Shown here one piece after another: positions 7,774 through 8,517 of a stretch of DNA of 8,517 bases; positions within the stretch are counted from its first letter, which is position 1; each line of letters starts with the position of its first letter. Source of the DNA: Sphingobacterium sp. (GTDB lineage: Bacteria > Bacteroidota > Bacteroidia > Sphingobacteriales > Sphingobacteriaceae); contig JASLCA010000100.1 of the NCBI GenBank assembly GCA_030146225.1, positions 1 through 8,517 on the forward strand. Reading direction: 5' to 3'. Both the position numbers and the translations under genes were made by a program. The notes beneath the pieces are model-generated. The model had not been told where the DNA came from. It saw only the letters and a list, made by a program, of their open reading frames with translations, and made no database searches.

Positions 7774-7917
7774 ATGCCATCCCAACGCTGAAAAGCAAGG
7801 CTTGAGCAGTGGATTAGATTGGGAGCGTTTGACCTAGCGTAGCCGAGTTGCTGGCATATATTTTAGCTTCCCCCAAGAATGATTTAGCCGATTCCTCAGG
7901 ACGCTGCAAAAGCTAAA
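7774..7917. other. Cluster of nested inverted repeats; possible structured RNA or DNA
   Basis: ATGCCA (7774-7779) is complementary to TGGCAT (7852-7857). Directly next to it, TCCCAA (7780-7785) is complementary to TTGGGA (7819-7824), which encloses a small AAGC/GCTT hairpin (7793-7803). CTA/TAG around GCG (7834-7842) could form a second branch. Just beyond, TTTAGCTT (7862-7869) mirrors AAGCTAAA (7910-7917) across 40 bases. Which strand would be transcribed, if either, cannot be told. Stems of 6-8 bp over this distance can also arise by chance. Confidence 0.25.
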
Positions 7918-8027
7918 CAATTGATAATAAGGACAACTTGCTATAAATCCTCCAAAAAGGCTGTTAAGACCAACAATTAGCCCTAAGTTTTCCCAGCTGA
8001 GGCCTCCAAATTGAGGGAATTAAAAGG

Positions 8028-8035
8028 TACTTTTG
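8028..8035 (+). promoter_or_regulatory. Candidate Bacteroidota -7 promoter element for the 67-aa gene
   Basis: TACTTTTG is a full match to TAnnTTTG and is followed by CGCCT and then ATG at 8041. Transcription would be expected to begin about at the ATG, so the message may be leaderless or nearly so. No TTTG is found at the -33 distance. The position argues against translation starting at the upstream TTG at 8011, which lies before this element. Confidence 0.5.
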
Positions 8036-8040
8036 CGCCT

Positions 8041-8244
8041 ATGGAAGTTGAAGAATTGAGACGTGTATTAATGGGTAAAGAATATCCGGATGAGGTACGT
8101 ATAGGTCCCCATCAAATCGTAACAGATGTAAAGAAGTTTTTGGGGAGTTCCTTTCGTGCTATTGAAACCTGGACCAGACCTATTGACAAATGTCCAGCCT
8201 ACCTCAGGCTGTTAAGCTTTTATGAAGCCACCAAGACCTTATAG
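8041..8244 (+). CDS. Small uncharacterised protein, DUF6965-like
   Basis: This 67-residue protein is predicted soluble, with no signal peptide or membrane segment. The sequence runs MEVEELRRVLMGKEYPDEV, then RIGPHQIVTDVKKFLGSSF, then a C-terminal helical part ending RLLSFYEATKTL. The pattern of an N-terminal EELRR helix, a Pro-Asp turn, a short IGPHQIVTDV strand and a following KKFL helix is what I remember for the small Bacteroidota DUF6965 proteins. Their function is not known to me. The frame can be extended upstream to a TTG at 8011, but the -7 promoter element lies between, and the homologous-looking part begins at the ATG, so 8041 is preferred. The stop TAG is at 8242-8244, and a strong terminator follows 23 bp later. 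The gene is divergent from the sigma operon and has no evident functional link to it. Confidence 0.68.
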   Translation: MEVEELRRVLMGKEYPDEVRIGPHQIVTDVKKFLGSSFRAIETWTRPIDKCPAYLRLLSFYEATKTL

Positions 8245-8267
8245 AAAACTACAGGTATTACAGTATA

Positions 8268-8304
8268 AAAAGGGCGCCAATCAACAGTTGATTGGCGCCC
8301 TTTT
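8268..8304. terminator. Bidirectional rho-independent terminator
   Basis: A perfect 18-bp inverted repeat (8268-8285 with 8287-8304) is centred on one base at 8286. The stem has a GGGCGCC core, AAAA on its left edge and TTTT on its right, so it provides a T-run in both directions. It sits between the end of the plus-strand small gene (8244) and the end of the minus-strand amidohydrolase (8339), as expected for convergent genes sharing one terminator. Confidence 0.92.
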
Positions 8305-8338
8305 CTAGGATTGCATAGGCGCCCAAAGACGCTTTCGC

Positions 8339-8517
8339 TTATTTCTTCTGGAGGGTATTCTTATAAATCTGACCGTCCTTTATAATTAATAGAAAGTTTT
8401 TATCAGGATTAGCAATTAAGGATAGGTCTGCTAATGGATTGCCATCGACCAATAAAAGGTCTGCCATAGCCCCCTCTTCTACCAGACCTAGCTTTCCAGG
8501 ATAAGGGCTTCTTAAGC
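8339..8517 (-). CDS. Amidohydrolase family protein, imidazolonepropionase-like (C-terminal 58 residues)
   Basis: The frame enters from the right edge and stops at TAA (8341-8339), giving the last 58 residues. The run LGLVEEGAMADLLLVDGNPL is the hallmark C-terminal strand of metal-dependent amidohydrolases, where the chain returns to the small beta-sandwich domain after the TIM barrel (the usual pattern is G.I..GK.ADL...DGNPL). It continues with LSLIANPDKNFLLIIKDGQI and YKNTLQKK, the form common in imidazolonepropionase-like amidohydrolases of Bacteroidota. The metal-binding His and Asp residues and any signal peptide lie outside the window, so substrate and location cannot be judged. Ala replaces the usual Lys in EEGAMADL, which is not a catalytic position. 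It is convergent with the small plus-strand gene and shares its terminator. Confidence 0.85.
   Translation of the reverse strand, partial: LRSPYPGKLGLVEEGAMADLLLVDGNPLADLSLIANPDKNFLLIIKDGQIYKNTLQKK

Larger units (their letters stand above)
7563..8040. other. Intergenic region between divergent genes; inverted repeats, no convincing gene
   Basis: All six frames are broken by stops, and no tRNA- or transposon-like sequence is seen. The region holds outward-facing promoter elements near both ends (7630-7637 minus, 8028-8035 plus) and several dyads: TAGGAAGTCCTA (7662-7673), GCAATTGC (7682-7689), GGCATGCC (7771-7778), and GAGGCCTC (7999-8006). A set of longer-range inverted repeats (7774-7917) could fold into a branched RNA. 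The 7-mer GGCATAG occurs at 7658-7664 and 7732-7738, and again in the fecR-susC spacer at 5542-5548. Confidence 0.5.

Noticed and set aside
8011..8040. TTG start adding ten residues to the small plus-strand protein
   Set aside because: The codon lies upstream of the TACTTTTG promoter element and the added residues do not look like part of the family; ATG at 8041 fits better.
7563..8040. tRNA, insertion sequence remnant or CRISPR repeats in the spacer
   Set aside because: No cloverleaf or T-loop sequence, no transposase-like frame, no terminal inverted repeats with target duplications, and no regularly spaced repeats were found.

Overview
The window comes from a Bacteroidota genome, most likely a Sphingobacteriaceae-like soil or water bacterium. 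The evidence is an adjacent SusC/SusD pair, a FecI-type ECF sigma factor with a FecR anti-sigma protein carrying a DUF4974-like tail, TAnnTTTG promoter elements, no clear Shine-Dalgarno sequences, and a small protein resembling the Bacteroidota-restricted DUF6965 family. This assignment rests on protein recognition only.

All genes from 7562 down to 1 lie on the minus strand and form one regulated uptake locus. In order of transcription they are an ECF sigma factor (7562-6954), a FecR-like anti-sigma factor (6782-5601), a SusC-type TonB-dependent transporter with an N-terminal STN signalling domain (5478-2086), a SusD-type lipoprotein (2073-433), and the first 136 codons of a secreted DUF5118/DUF5117-type zinc metalloprotease (409 to the window edge). 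The sigma-fecR and fecR-susC gaps are 171 and 122 bp. The susC-susD and susD-protease gaps are only 12 and 23 bp, so the last three genes probably share one transcript.

The expected circuit, by analogy with FecA/FecR/FecI, is as follows. Substrate bound by SusCD is sensed by the STN domain, which contacts the periplasmic part of FecR. FecR then frees or activates the sigma factor, which raises susCD-protease transcription. The enzyme in this locus is a protease rather than a glycoside hydrolase, which hints at peptide rather than glycan uptake. That substrate assignment is inference.

Upstream of the sigma gene is about 480 bp without a convincing gene (7563-8040). It holds a TAnnTTTG element facing the sigma gene, several inverted repeats that could fold into a branched structure, and a second TAnnTTTG element facing right, six bases before a 67-codon plus-strand gene (8041-8244). 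That gene ends before a perfect 18-bp bidirectional terminator (8268-8304). Converging on it from the right edge is the 3' end of an amidohydrolase gene (8517-8339, minus).

I see no mobile element, CRISPR array, tRNA or rRNA. The genes belong to known families. The least explained parts are noncoding: a 30-bp dyad with an extended stem between fecR and susC, and the structured stretch at 7774-7917.
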